From Thermothelomyces thermophilus ATCC 42464 (taxonomy: Eukaryota > Ascomycota > Sordariomycetes > Sordariales > Chaetomiaceae), in the NCBI RefSeq assembly GCF_000226095.1, contig NC_016472.1, positions 5,890,001-5,954,000 on the forward strand: a stretch of DNA of 64,000 bases, given 5' to 3'. This document shows positions 12,401-24,357 of this stretch, in pieces. Made by a program: the position numbers and the translations under genes. Within the stretch, counting starts at the first letter, position 1. Every line of letters starts with the position of its first letter. The notes beneath the pieces are model-generated. The model did no database searches. It was not told where the DNA came from and worked only from the letters and a program-made list of their open reading frames with translations.

Positions 12401-15400
12401 CCTACACTAGATCCGCTACTTTAGGAGGTTAATAACCTTTAGTATTAATAGCTTCGGGATAAGGATACTCTTTAATTGCTATACCGTATAAGGGATAGTC
12501 TGGATAACCTAAGGGGGGACAATATTAAGGTAAATCCGCCTATATTTAGTGAAATCCTATACTAGGGCTGCCTCCCTATTCTATAGGACCTATATAAAGA
12601 GTTCCTTCTCCTAGTTAGATAGAAAGCTTCTTATAGATATAAGTAGTATATTAAGCCGTTTAGCTATAAGCTATATCCCAGGCTCTAGGTCTAAAAACTA
12701 TAATATAATAAGGCTATCCTACTCTAACCTAAACTTTATTTTCTTAGTAGCTTCCCCTAGGTACTATTCCTACTAGTTAAGGTTACTATTAGGTACCAAA
12801 CTACTACTAATAGCCGTATCTATAGGGTAAACTTTTCTAGCTATAGACTTTCGTATAGTAAACGTTTATACCTCTTATAACCCTTTTCTAACCTCTAATG
12901 TAAGTTTCCTAAGCGTTTTCTATCTATTTAAACAGCTAGGCTTGTCTATTTCGCCCTCTATTTCCTAGAGTCTCTATTTTAAAGTGTCCTATCCAGTAAG
13001 ACAAAATGTCGAAACTTTAGTAAATATATTAATAAGAGGTAAGCAAGAAATCCTTAGTATTATATTAAAAATAGCTTCTCTAGCCTAATTATTAAGAAAT
13101 CTACGTAGAATTTCGCTATCCTAAATGTCGGCAAACGTAGGGGTAGTAGTAGTCATCGTGACTAGATGCTAGAGTTTATCCTTTATAAGTTAATGTTTTC
13201 TTTCGAACGTTATTTTAGTTATAATATCTAGGATAACCGATACTTTAATTAATTTATTCTTAGTAATAATATTTACTATAACTAGATAGCTATCTTTATA
13301 GCTAAATATTAGGCTTATATTATAGATAAATAGTATACCTAGTAAGATTTAATAGCTACTAGTATCTTTATCTAAAATGAAAAAATGCTTATAGATTAAG
13401 ATAGCCCCTAAGATAATTATACTAACCGTTTCTCTAATGAACGGCCTACTATCATAAAGACCTTAGGAAATTACTATTATTATCTATATAAGGAGATAGT
13501 ATCTTTATACTAGGCTAAAGGTAATTATATTATACTCAGATCTAATATTAATTAGAATAAGTACCTTTTTACCCTTTAGATCCTTAAAATTATAATAGAG
13601 TATTAGTAATATATATATCCATATAAGTATACCTAGCTAGATCTTCTAGCTAGTAGAAAGTATATAGATTAGAGCCTAGAAGGATATTTCGATTTCTTCT
13701 AAATCTAGCTAGTCTTGCTATTTAATAAGGTAGTTACTCTAGAACCTATCTATTATAATGGCCTACTAGCTATCATTAGTAACCCTTAGAAATACCAGAA
13801 CCGTAATCACAGACTCTTCTCCTTTAATGCTACTCTATCTGTCTAAATAGCTAAGGTATATCTTAACCTCTTATAGCGCTCTCCTTCTTATTTATAAAGC
13901 TAGCTTGTTAAGGAAGGGAATAGCCAAGCCCTTATACTTTATCACCTCCTAAAGACTTTCGTAATCCTGCTTAAGGAATATAATTAGCGTATTCTTAAAC
14001 GCTAGGGAGATCCCTAAGACCTTATTAATAGTAAGTGTTTTCGCTTAAAGAGCCTTACTAACTAGAGAGAATATATTATAGGCTATATTTTCCTTAGTTA
14101 ATTTCTCCAATTTCTTAAAGCAAATAGTTTATTTCTATCTAGCTATGGGGAGAGCTCCCTTATTAGCTAGATTAGTAGCCCTCTTAACGATAGCTATAAC
14201 CCCTTAGCTTATAACTAGAGGGTTAGCTTTTCTTACTTCTATATTCCTTTTTAGTAATTAAATAGTCTTTATTTTATTAGTCCCCTCTTACTTAATAAGA
14301 TCCTATATTAGCTTATTCTCTATTTCTATAAAATAGTACTTTATAAAGATAATACTCTATACTATAGTTACTATATTACCATCCTTATTAGAAATATCTC
14401 TACTATTAACCTCTAACTCGATAGTATTAAAAGCTTATATTACTATCTAGTTAGACTATAATGTATCCGTTAATAAGCCTTTATAGTCGGTGGCAAAAAT
14501 AGGGTCGTCCGTCCGAGACGCTATCCGTTTTACCTACTAGACAAGAGTATATCTACCTTATTTATAGTCTATCTAGAAATTGATCTCCCTAGCCTTAGTA
14601 TAATTATAGATCGACTTCAGGGAAACTCTCTTAGTATCAATAAGATAATTAAAGGAGGTTATAATTACTTCTAGTAGGTATAAACCTTTAGTATATTAAA
14701 GGAAGGCCTTATTAGTAATAAGGTTTAAGTCTAGATAGTACTCTTAACTATAATTCTTTAATAGTTCTTTATGAACCATTAATATAGCTCTTAGCTAGGA
14801 AGATCTAGCTAAAGAGAGGTATAAGTATAAATAATATATTACTAGGTCCCTTAATTAGCTATAGTAGCTATATTCTTACTAAGGATCTTAACTTACCAGC
14901 TTTCTAAAAGACTAAGATCTCTCTTACCTAAGATCCATTTAAAACCAAGCTAATAGATAAGATTATTATAGATATCTTTTACTAAGACTAGATATCTATA
15001 GGCAAAGTATATCTAATTACTATAATAGTAGTAGCTATAAGGTATAGCTAAGGTTAAACTTAGCTAGAATCTATCGCTCTTCTTCTTTTACTAAGACTCT
15101 TAAGTAGCTAATAGGTAAATCTAGATCTCCTTAATCTTATTATTACTTAGGTCGTCTATCTAGTTATAGGAATACCTACCCCTATCTAAGGATTTATAGC
15201 TAACTTTGCCTTTATTAATCTAAAGCTTATATAAGGTATCTATAAGCCTATTAATGATCTTATTAAGGGTAGTATCTCTTTAAATAGATAAACCTAAAGG
15301 ACTTTCCTATATCTAGGAAGCCAAAGGACCTTTCTTAATAGTCTAGCTTACTTATAGTTTAACTTCTCTTCCTTTTAGATCTAACTTATAATATATTAAC

Positions 15401-16850
15401 CTAGCGTTAACTCCCTTATATAGATACTCCTATATAAAGTTATAGAAGTCCTCTTACTCTATATTATTAACCTATAACTTACCTTTCCTATAGATCTAAA
15501 GATTAGTCCAGAGAGTAAGGGAAAATCTGTTCTATACCTTCTAGATAGCTAATAACTAATAGACCGCTTTCTTCTTCTTTAGCACTTAGGTAAGTAGGAC
15601 ATTAACGTACTCTAGGTAGTTATAGATAGACTTAGCTAAATCCATATACTAGGAATCTAAAAGACGTTCTAGCTCCCGAGTAAAGATTTCCTAGCAAGAG
15701 TTATTCTACTTCTAGCGTTCCTTAATAGCAGCTTTAAAAGTAGCCTAATCCTTCTTCTTTAACTCTGGCTACTAGTCTAGGATTTCCTAAAGGTTATCTA
15801 TATATTATTACTTAAAGTAAGAAATCTTATTAATATTATCTCTACTAAAGATCTTATAAATTCTTTTAAAACGCTTAAAGTACTTAGTAGTATTATAACT
15901 AGAGAAGAGACTAGGTAATCCCTTATCTGTTAGTAAAGGGAATATAATCTAAATAACTTTAGTAAGTCTATCCGTTATAATATTTACTTAAGTATAATAC
16001 TTAACTTCCAAGTCCGAAGTAAAGTTTCTAAACTCTAGCGATTAAGGCAATTCTAATAATGTCCTTTCTAATAAGGTTTTAATATACCTAAATATAAGAG
16101 GTATTAAAAGTAGTAATTCTAATTAAGGTATTTACTAAACTATCAAAAAGAGTAGTACCTAAGGTTACTATTCTTAATTATACCTTTCTATTTAGATAAC
16201 TTCCTTAAAGATAACGTTTCTATCCAAGTAGTTAATCTAGGAAGCCTTCCTCCTTTCTTTTAAGTCTTCCTATAACTAGCAAGATCGAACGTAAACTTAG
16301 TCTACCACTTTTACTCCTTTAGGGTATACCTAGTAAAGCTATTCCTAAATCTTCTAATAAAGGATATCTTATAATAATAACACTTTAACCTCTAAAGTTA
16401 GAACTCCTAAAATAATAAGACAAATCTATACTAGACTACTAAAGAGTAGCGGTATATAGATAGATATACCCTTACTAGTAAATGCTAGTACTAAGGTAAC
16501 TAGGGCTAAGATAGCTATAAAGCTCTTCTTTAGTACCTATATAACTCCAAAATCTTGTTTCTAAATCCTAAATAGTTCTAGCGTTATTAATCCATATTTT
16601 AGAGTTTCTATCCCTCTAGATAGACATTAAACTCCTTTAAACTTATCGTCCTACAATTCCTACTATCTTTACTGGTAATATTATTACATTAGGGCAAGAG
16701 TGGTTCCCTAGCCTACTACTAGATATACTAATCTCTTAATACCTATATTCGCTCTTCTTACTTTACTAATAGTTTTACTATATACGCCTCTATATATATG
16801 TCCTTACTCCTCCATTATAAATATTACTATCCTATTATACTCGAAGTCTA
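9478..16850 (-). pseudogene. Gypsy B gag-pol polyprotein
   Basis: Reverse transcriptase is placed by the catalytic motif YLDNIYIKG on the minus strand at about 12002-12032, where the usual second Asp of YLDDI is Asn (a G to A change). RNase H and integrase would follow toward lower coordinates, and gag occupies the region next to the 5' LTR (about 14.5-16.85 kb). I did not identify every domain boundary. The frame is broken throughout by RIP-type stops, so no part can be functional. Polyprotein order RT-RH-IN supports Ty3/Gypsy. Confidence 0.75.
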
Positions 16851-16905
16851 GTAATCTAGTTTAGACTTAGAGCTAAGCTCTTCCCTAATTAAGCCCCTAA
16901 AAATA

Positions 16906-17355
16906 TAAGCTAGTGCTAACCTTCCAAGGCACTATTTAGCACCTCTAGAACCAAACCTCCGTCTAGTCAGATAGGGAGGAGCTTTGGCTTAAAATATCTA
17001 GGGCATCCGAGTATTTACGGTCATAGTAGGCAAGTCCGACCATTTGGATGGTAACGACAATAGGGGTAAAGGCGGCAATAGTAATGTCCCTCTAGATGGA
17101 TGTAAAAGAGTCTACTTACGTAGAAAAAGATATCCTTAACTTATGAAAGAATAAAGAACTATATCTTATTACTCTAATCTATTAGAGTAAACAAGTGTTA
17201 AAAGCTATCTATTATCCTTGTCTATCTGTCTGGCGCCCCTGGATAGGTAACCCTTATTTATGCCTATTATATATAATAAAGCTCTATAGAACCGGAAAAA
17301 CAAAACTGTACCTTGTATCCTTTTGGTTATATTAAGAACTCCTAGCCTTAGTCTA
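16906..17355 (-). repeat. 5' LTR of Gypsy B (450 bp)
   Basis: Direct repeat of 5419-5868. Its outer edge abuts Copia-1 sequence (atagtaagaagctc), which matches the uninterrupted Copia-2 (atagtaggaagctc, reverse complement of about 50716-50730). Confidence 0.88.
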
Positions 17356-20300
17356 ATAGTAAGAAGCTCTTCCCTTTTCTCTTAATAATAAAGTTATTAG
17401 ATTAGATTATAGGAGTTATCTAGAATTTCGAGAGCTAGGTAAGACACTAATATAGGCATACTATCGAGAAGATTAAGTAAGATAATGATATTATAATGAT
17501 TAGTTTAGTAAGGCATATACTAATATGTTACTAGACTTAGGCTATAGAAAGCGGTATTAATTTTAAACTCTTACCTTTATATATCTATAAGCCTAATGGA
17601 TTAGTAAAGTAAGTAAGGTAAGAGCTAATCTTATACTCTATTAAGATACTTAATAGCGCGAATCTACCTACGAAGCTCTAGTTAGAAAGCGTATAAGTAG
17701 TGGTATACTTATATATAATAAGCCTAAGCCGTACTTACTCGTTTAGAACTCTTAATAAGGTACTTCATAGCTGGTTTAAATAATATTTGCGCTGGTACGA
17801 ACCTAGCTTAATAATTATATTAACTAGCGACTTATACCTAGACTAGAGTAGTATCTTTATATATAAATGCTAGGTATATATCCTCCATAAGGATAGGAAA
17901 GCTAAGTAGTATATAAAGGACTTTAAGGTACTACTATATAGGCTAATAAGATATCTTATAAGATATCGGATATCTAATATCCATTATATTTAGATACCTA
18001 AGCTTAATAGGGTCATTATAACTCATAACGTTTACTTTAATAAAAAGACTTTCTACTATCTAGGTGGAGAGTAGCTAATAGAGTTATTACTAGTAGTAGT
18101 AAGCTAGGAAGTTAATTAGTTTAATCTTAGCGAAGATTCCTAGGATACTAACTTTCTCTAGGAAGCGTTATAATAGACCTAATAACTAGTAGAAGACTCT
18201 ATTATAGTGGCTTAGCCACCTCTATCATAAGAGAGTCCGGTGGTAGATTAACCTCTCTAATGGGGTCAAGACTTAGGGGTAAGGGAGCTCTCTAATATAT
18301 AGCCTATAAGCGAGTAATCAGTTCTAGAGACTCTTATAGCAGAGACGTAAGCAATAGACGAACTTACCGAATAGATAGAGAGCTTTAGAGGACTCTTAAC
18401 CCCTAAATATATACCTAAGCCCTTAGTAACTTGCCCTACACTAGCTAGTAAAGGGGATATCTACTAGGAAGTAAGAGGGTTTAAATTAGGGCCTTCCTAG
18501 TTACTAGTTAGCTAACTAGATACTAAGGAGAGTAGAGGAGCCATTAAATCTAATAGAGGAATACCTTCTATGGAAGAATTTAACGTACGCGACGAGTAGA
18601 CGGAAGAGCTAGGAGCTAGGGACGGTACTACCGATATATCGTACCCGGCTAGGCTAGAGGAGTAAAGCGTTAAGCGAAGTCCGGATTAGCTAATATATCC
18701 TCTAGAAGGTAGAAGTAAAGGAGAAGCTATTTAATAACCTCTTATAAGGAGAGGCAGAGGTAGGAGGAGGGCTTGTAAGCCTAAGGACCCTATCTAGTTA
18801 AGCGAAAGGCTATGAAATAAAGAAAGGGTCAATTATTACTACTCCTTTATCTATATAACTAAGGAACTCTAGTAATAGTTCTATAGGACTTATCTACCTA
18901 ATTAATAGGAAGCTTACCTGGAGGACTAGAGTATAAAATGATATATATAGTATTTGTTACTATTATACGATAGAAGGATATTATATACCTTAAAGTAGCC
19001 CTAAATAAGCTATATTAGTATATTAATGATCTTACTCGTATTCCTACTAATTAGTAAGACCTATATAACTACCTATTAGGATAATAGTTTAAAGATACGG
19101 CTTATAAGGAGATACGTAACTTAGAGAGTAAAGGGAATATAGAGGATCGTACTATATAAGCAGGCGAAAGCGTAACCTATCCTATTAAAATAGGTCTTTA
19201 CGTATAAGTTTGACAAGGACAGTTTCTTAAAGAAGTACAAGGTAAGGATCTATATATAAGGAGATCTATAAGATATTAGCTTAGTAGAAAGTATATATAT
19301 AGCTACTCTAGTAGTATAGTCGTTCTATATAATAATGGCGATCGCTATATACTTCGATTTAGAAGTTAAGTAGTTCGATATAGTATAATCGTTCTTTAAC
19401 GCCGAACGACCGGAAGACGATCCTATCGTCTACAAATTACTAGAAGAATTCAAGTAGCTAGGGAAATATATAGAGTTATAAAGAGCTCTATACGGCTTAA
19501 GAGACTTGCTACTCTTATAGGATAAGGAGTTCTATAAAACGCTATTAGATCTAGGTATAGAACTATTAGGCAAAGAGAAGTACCTCTTCTTAAGCTACGA
19601 TAAACGAGTTATTCTAATCTTCTATATCGACGACTTCTTAGTCTTCTTTTATAAAAGTAATGCTATAGCGGCTAAGCTAGTGATAAAAGGAATCAAAGCT
19701 CGATATAATGTCTATAAGTAAGGTAATATTAGTTAGTTTCTCGGTATTAGGGTAATTTAAGACCGACCTATATATAAGATATAATTAGTCTATAACTAAT
19801 ATATTAGAAAGGTAGTAAGGAGATATAGGCTAGATATGCCTAGTATATATAAGCTAACTCCCTTAAGCTATGAAGAACTTAAGAAGTTCGAAGGGAGCGT
19901 TACTAGTATATAGATTAAAGAGTATTAGGAGCTCGTTAGATCAATCCTATACTATATAGTTATACTATATCTAGACGTCGTATATACCTATTTAGTACTC
20001 TCTCGATACCTAACTAACCTAGGACTAGATCATTTGTTAGAGGCGTAACGAGTAGTAAGATATCTATTTAGAAGCTCTTACCTATTAATCTGGTATAGAG
20101 GCAAGCAAGCGCTAGATAGTTCGACGCTTATAATCACTAGGGACGCGTTATATATAGATGATCTAGATATATAGTATTTATTGTAAGGATATATCTTCTT
20201 CCTATTTAGAGGTCCTATTATATAGAAGGTATCGCGCTAAGATACTATTATAACGTTAAGCACTAAAATAGAACTTCTAACGCTCTCCCTTATAGCAAGA

Positions 20301-20630
20301 GAGGCTATAGCACTTAAAAGGCTATTTACGGATATCAATCTTAAGCTTAGGGAACCCTAGAACATCTACTATAACAATTAACGAACTATTTAATTAGTAA
20401 TAGCTAAGAATAAAAGTATTAATACTTACCTATAGTATATAAATATCTATAATATATAGTTATACTAAGAAGCAGCGAAAGGAACGTTTAAAGCTATATA
20501 TCTACTAACTAGTTGGATATTAGTAGATAGACTTACTAAACGACTTAGCTAACAAGCCTTTAAGCGCTAAAGGGCTCTCCTTAATCTTTAAGATATTAGT
20601 CACAGGCTTATATAACTAAGGGATGGAAAA
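17356..20630 (+). pseudogene. Copia-1 pol, second part (integrase, RT, RNase H)
   Basis: Continuation of the Copia polyprotein after the Gypsy B insertion. The integrase C-terminal half is recognisable around 17.6-18.1 kb (NLPTKL followed by YLYNISPSRT-like sequence). Reverse transcriptase is clear: a block near 19.32-19.40 kb ends AIYFDLEVKQFD, and the catalytic box FYIDDFLVFF lies at about 19630-19660 with both Asp kept. RNase H follows at about 20.0-20.5 kb, with a terminal segment (LTSWILVDRLTKRLS) typical of the Copia C-terminus. Many TAG/TAA codons replace Gln and Trp. The order integrase before RT is diagnostic of Ty1/Copia. Confidence 0.85.
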
Positions 20631-20667
20631 TAAGTCAAATTTACCAAATAAAATACTACCTAATACT

Positions 20668-21218
20668 CCCTATCTACTACTATTAGCCGTTACTAGGATT
20701 AATAGCCTTACCTTTACCTTTATCCCAGCTAGGTAATAATATAGCGCCTAACGCGTCATCGGATACGCTAATACGAGCATTACAAGCCTCCTTGATCTTG
20801 CCTAACTAGTAGAAGATGTCGTATATAGAGCGGGCGATCTTTGTAAAACATACAAGTTTAGCCTTATCAAGCTTATACTCCTCTGTATTGTCTACGCTAG
20901 CGCGTTTCAGGTCACTTTAAAGAACTATATATAGCTTTTTAAGATCCTATACGTATTTGTTAGCGATTTGCTTAGGTGTTAGGGGTGGAGGTTTAGAATC
21001 TAGGGACTTATAGAAGCCTTAGCTCTATCTAGTAGAGCCTTCGTTAAATCCTTTGCTGACCTAATATAAGAAGCAGGACTACCGTTATAGTTAGTATAAG
21101 TATTATAAGAGCTGTTAGATATGTAAGCGATTAGCGTATATCTCTTTATACTTATAGGAACTATAGGTATAATAGTAGTAGTAGGAGCTAGCGCTGGAAT
21201 GATCGTGACATTTGCCAA
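20668..21218 (-). pseudogene. Antisense frame 2 in Copia-1 LTR
   Basis: Counterpart of 24500-25080 in the Copia-2 LTR. The readable segments include LTPKQIANKYVQDLKKLY and an end rich in Gly and Lys (DKGKGKAINP). Stops are TAG/TAA. A different frame here is open for 72 codons (21000-21218), but its stop pattern relative to the sister copy favours the Gln-stop frame. Function unknown. Confidence 0.35.
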
Positions 21219-21439
21219 AAGAACGTCCTACTAGAGCCGACCGTATATATATTCTATAAGGCACCTTACAAAGCTTACTAGCTTCGATATTGCTATATTT
21301 AGTTAGCTTAAACGATCTAGATATGACTGGTAGAGCGCTAGAAACTATAACAGAGTCGCTATCAAATCAATTAGAAGAAGCTAAACTATATGAACTTGCT
21401 TAAATCGCTAGAATCACTAGAAAACTACAAAACCGGTGA

Positions 21440-22052
21440 TAAAATTAATCGAATAGAGATAATAGGAACACTTACGGTTTAGAAGCTTTAGTACGCTTAT
21501 ACTTTCGAGGTATTACGGGAGTAGGAGTTAACCTGCTAGTAGTTATAGTATTCGTAGCAGGCGTACCTAACAAGTCATCTGTTGATTCGAGTATAAGAGG
21601 TGTCATCCTATTATTGCTACAATTAAAACTAGTAATACTATCGCTACTACGGTTATAATAGCTATATTTGATCTATAGCTTTAAAGGGATCGCTCTACTA
21701 TACTCGACTCTTTTAGACTTCCGAATACGGAAGGTAGGCCTCTAAAGGAGCTATTGAGGTAAGAGTGACAAAGGATATAACACTAAGAATAGTATTACTA
21801 TAAAGCGTAGTTAAACGACTACCACGTTTAACTAGGGGGTATGTCGGAAGCTATAGAGCTTCTAAGCGTATTAGCCACGCGTTTGCTATAGCTATATAAG
21901 GCTGTTTAACGCTTTGGCTAGTTCCTTTGTCTATAAATATTAGTCGTTTTGTCTCCTTTGTAGATAGTTTAACAAGGGCACTCTTTCCTTTATATAGCCA
22001 CCTATTAGAGACTGCTTTTAACGCTCCCGGAAGCTCATCACTACGTTCGGCA
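21440..22052 (-). pseudogene. Antisense frame 1 in Copia-1 LTR
   Basis: Homologous to the plus-strand frame at 23762-24357 in the Copia-2 LTR and to 52888-53097. It is more heavily mutated than the other copies. Its C-terminal end carries a basic stretch corresponding to PRKRKRAKASKPASKP in the sister copy. Function unknown. Confidence 0.35.
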
Positions 22053-22184
22053 CTCTATTTTCCATCTTTCTCTCTCTTCCCTTCTTTTATTTAACCCCGC
22101 TAGGGTTCCCAGCCCTACTAGGGTTGCAGCCACCTACATCTTCTCTATAGGGTGGCCCTAGTCAGCCTTTCCTTCCTTCTATGG
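22053..22184. other. Spacer between the two Copia elements, left part
   Basis: Pyrimidine-rich, fairly GC-balanced DNA with two imperfect copies of ctagggtt and no gene. Together with 23573-23761 it is the only non-repetitive-looking DNA inside the left 53 kb, and it is visibly less depleted of CA dinucleotides than its surroundings. Confidence 0.5.
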
Positions 22185-22186
22185 TA

Positions 22187-22206
22187 AGGGGTCAAAAGTA
22201 TAGGCC
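22187..22206. repeat. Left terminal inverted repeat of Tc1/mariner element
   Basis: Twenty bases, perfect inverted match to 23548-23567. TA immediately outside. Confidence 0.88.
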
Positions 22207-22399
22207 AGTCCTACATTTCCCTAGCCATCTACATTTTTACTACCAGACTTTAACATAGGATATCTCAATAACCACAAATTGTATAAGAAAACTGTTTATA
22301 CTAGATAGTAGCCCTGGTTCTAAGCTTTAATATTTTATATACCACCCCCTAGCGTGTTTAACTACGGCCAGCCGATGCGGTATTCCCTAGATTAGCTTA

Positions 22400-23480
22400 T
22401 CGATTAGCCCCTAATCAATAGCCTACCACGCCTCCCGTAGGTACCTAGTAAACTCTTTAATATCTAGTCTATTCTACCTCAAATTCTATAGATCTAGGAA
22501 CATCGTATATAACCTCCGTTTAAGAAGGCCCTATATATATTTAATAGGGTTTAAATTAGGGCTATATATAGGCTATTCGATCTAGGAAATCCCCCGTGCT
22601 AGGAGCTACTATTCCGTAGATTCGTAGATATATATAGGAGCATTGTCTTACTAAAAGTGTCAAGTTCCATCGTAATAAGGTAGAAGGCCCTCTTCTAGAG
22701 CTTTCTAGTACGACCAGGCTATATATCTATAGCGTAGAGTACTTAGATCTCTCTCTAGGATAATAAGCTCACTCCGACTACCTACCTATATTACCCCCTA
22801 TACTATGATCGTAATATTTGTCCTTATATAGTTCTTCAAGTTAACAAATCAACGGTTATACTTCTCAGAAGGAAAACAGAATAGCTAGGCTATTGGATTT
22901 AAAGTATTGTTTTAATAAGAACACTTATTGGAAAAGATAGTCTAAGATATAGTTAGAAATACCAAAAAGAATTACTATACTATACTTAACTTACTTAAAC
23001 TAATTTATTGGTCTTTTCTAACCAATTATATATAAAGTTATATCTATCCTTTACTAGCTCTTTTATTAAAGGAATCCTCTTCTTTACCCACCATTTATAT
23101 AAGCGGTAAGCCCGGAGGAATCGTCAAATGGTTAAAGGTAACACTTTCTTCCTAATTACATTAATAAGGGCCTTCCTTGCTATACGTCGGTCCTTTTTAA
23201 CTATCAAAAGAATATATCGTTTCTCGGCAGGCGTAAGAACCCTAGGACGGCCACTTCGAGGTTTGGAATCGAAAGTGTGGTAAGAATTCTAGCGTTCGAT
23301 TATACTACGGATAGCGTGTCTAGAAATGCCGAACAGGGTTGCCAGAGACTGTTTAGTATACCCTGTAGCCACAAGGCTGCAAATGGCCACTCAAAGATAT
23401 AGGCTTAATTCCTGTTTAGCCCTGTGGTTAGCCTTCAATTTGCGTATAAAATCTTGTAGATTGAGGTCTATATTGTTAAA
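22400..23480 (-). pseudogene. Tc1/mariner transposase
   Basis: Translated on the minus strand, the N-terminal part has a helix-turn-helix region (around 23250-23450; segments LATLFGISRHAIRSIIER and SGRPRVLTPAEKRYILLI), as in Tc1/Tc3-type transposases. The C-terminal DDE region (around 22500-22900) shows NYIRTNITIIV, the mutated remains of a QDNAP-type box and SPNLNPIKYI. In the last of these the usual Asp of SPDLNPIE is Asn and the Glu is Lys, so the catalytic triad is broken. Several TAG/TGA codons interrupt it. The first Asp block (SDE) reads S-E, which may be a small deletion. The element is inactive as it stands. Confidence 0.8.
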
Positions 23481-23547
23481 TTGTAGGATGTTAAAGAAAA
23501 GGTAGGATACGTGTAGGTGTTGCGAAACGCGTTTAAGTAGGTAAAGC

Positions 23548-23567
23548 GGCCTATACTTTTGACCCCT
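23548..23567. repeat. Right terminal inverted repeat of Tc1/mariner element
   Basis: Reverse complement of 22187-22206, perfect over 20 bases; TA at 23571-23572. Confidence 0.88.
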
Positions 23568-23571
23568 GACT

Positions 23572-24357
23572 ATGGGTTATGAGCCCTCTTTTCTAAGGCT
23601 CCTACAGTTACACAGTATAGCGATTTCAACTATGGCTACCTACATCCATCAATCTATCTATCGTTCGTTTGCAAAATCGCGACTGTCACATCGAAATCCG
23701 ACAGTTCGAGCGATTTGCAGCGAAATCCATCAATTATTCTCTTTCCTTGCGGATTACAACTTGCCGAACGCAGTAGGAGCTCTAGGAGCGTTAAAAGCAG
23801 TCTACAGTAGGTGGCTATACAAAGGAGATAGTGCCTTGTTAAAGCTATTTACAAAGGAGACAAAACGAGTAGTATTTATAGACAAAGGGACTAGCCAATG
23901 CGTTAAACAGCCTTATACAGCTGTAGCAAACGTATGGCTAATACGTTTAGAAGCTCTATAGCTTCCGACACACCCCCTAGTTAAAGGCGATAGTCGTTTA
24001 ACTACGCTTTGTAGTAATACTATTCTTAGTGTTATATCCTTTGTCGCTCTTACCTCGATAGCTCTTTTAGGGGGGCCTGCCTTCTATATTTGGAAGTCTA
24101 AAAGAGTTAAGTATAGTAGAGCGATTCCTTTAAAGCTATAGATCAAATATAGCTATTGTAACCGTAGTAGCGACAGTATTACTAGTTTCAATCGTAACAA
24201 TAGTAACAGGATAACGCCTCCTGTACTCGAATCAACAGATAACTTGTCAGGTACGCCTGCCGCGAACACTGCCACTGCTAGTAGGTCGACTCCTGCTCCC
24301 GTAACCCCTCGAAAACGTAAGCGTGCTAAAGCTTCCAAACCAGCTTCTAAACCATAA
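23572..24357 (+). pseudogene. Long frame antisense to the Copia-2 LTR (frame 1)
   Basis: One reading frame runs from 23572 to TAA at 24355-24357, about 261 codons, with only two internal stops, both TAG of the Gln type (one ends the first 129 codons at 23961). The part inside the LTR (from 23762) recurs on the minus strand at 21440-22052 and in a much less mutated form at 52888-53097, where the frame is again open except for one TAA. The C-terminus is basic and Ser/Pro/Ala-rich (PRKRKRAKASKPASKP), suggesting nuclear localisation or DNA binding. I do not recognise the family. It may be a gene captured in, or native to, the LTR, or a fortuitous frame. Confidence 0.4.
23573..23761. other. Spacer between the two Copia elements, right part
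   Basis: About 190 bp with base composition closer to normal genic DNA, no homology to the left spacer and no RIP-like depletion. It contains an open plus-strand frame from 23572 that runs into the LTR, but I see no support for a gene beginning here. Confidence 0.45.

Larger units (their letters stand above)
5419..17355 (-). mobile_element. Gypsy element B, full length (~11.9 kb)
   Basis: Both LTRs are 450 bp and in the same orientation. The internal region carries, on the minus strand, gag, RT and integrase in Ty3/Gypsy order (RT before integrase), followed by about 3.6 kb with an antisense frame. The empty target can be read from Copia-2, where the sequence around 50720 is uninterrupted. 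Comparing flanks gives a duplication of 4-5 bp around ATAGT, blurred by mutation. About 12 kb is long for a fungal Gypsy element, and the excess is the region between pol and the 3' LTR. All coding sequence is inactivated by stops. Confidence 0.9.
20631..22052 (+). repeat. 3' LTR of Copia-1 (~1.42 kb)
   Basis: The sequence follows a purine tract (taagggatggaaaa) after the end of pol. It starts TAAGTCAAAT and ends CGTTCGGCA. The reverse complement of the same unit follows the end of Copia-2 pol (32346 down to 32304, then 25080 down to 23762), again ending CGTTCGGCA. A third partial copy (52888-53097) sits upstream of Copia-2 gag, ending at the same CGTTCGGCA. These three positions are exactly where LTRs of the two elements should be, so I read the unit as a long Copia LTR. 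No 5' LTR of Copia-1 is in the window. Confidence 0.75.
22185..23572 (-). mobile_element. Tc1/mariner-type DNA transposon (~1.39 kb)
   Basis: A perfect 20-bp inverted repeat bounds the element: aggggtcaaaagtataggcc at 22187-22206 and its reverse complement at 23548-23567. TA dinucleotides flank both ends (22185-22186 and 23571-23572), as expected for this superfamily, although the right end carries three extra bases (gac) before its TA. The interior encodes a Tc1-like transposase on the minus strand. It sits in the spacer between the tails of two inverted Copia elements. Confidence 0.88.

Noticed and set aside
21000-21218. 72-codon ORFs (also 24531-24749) as a small conserved gene
   Set aside because: The two copies are parts of Copia LTRs; conservation between them reflects duplication of the LTR. 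A frame with Gln-type stops overlaps them and reads further.
23572-23961. 129-codon ORF as an intact gene
   Set aside because: Most of it is LTR sequence repeated elsewhere in mutated form, and the frame continues past a RIP-type TAG; it is a fragment of a longer frame, not a complete gene.
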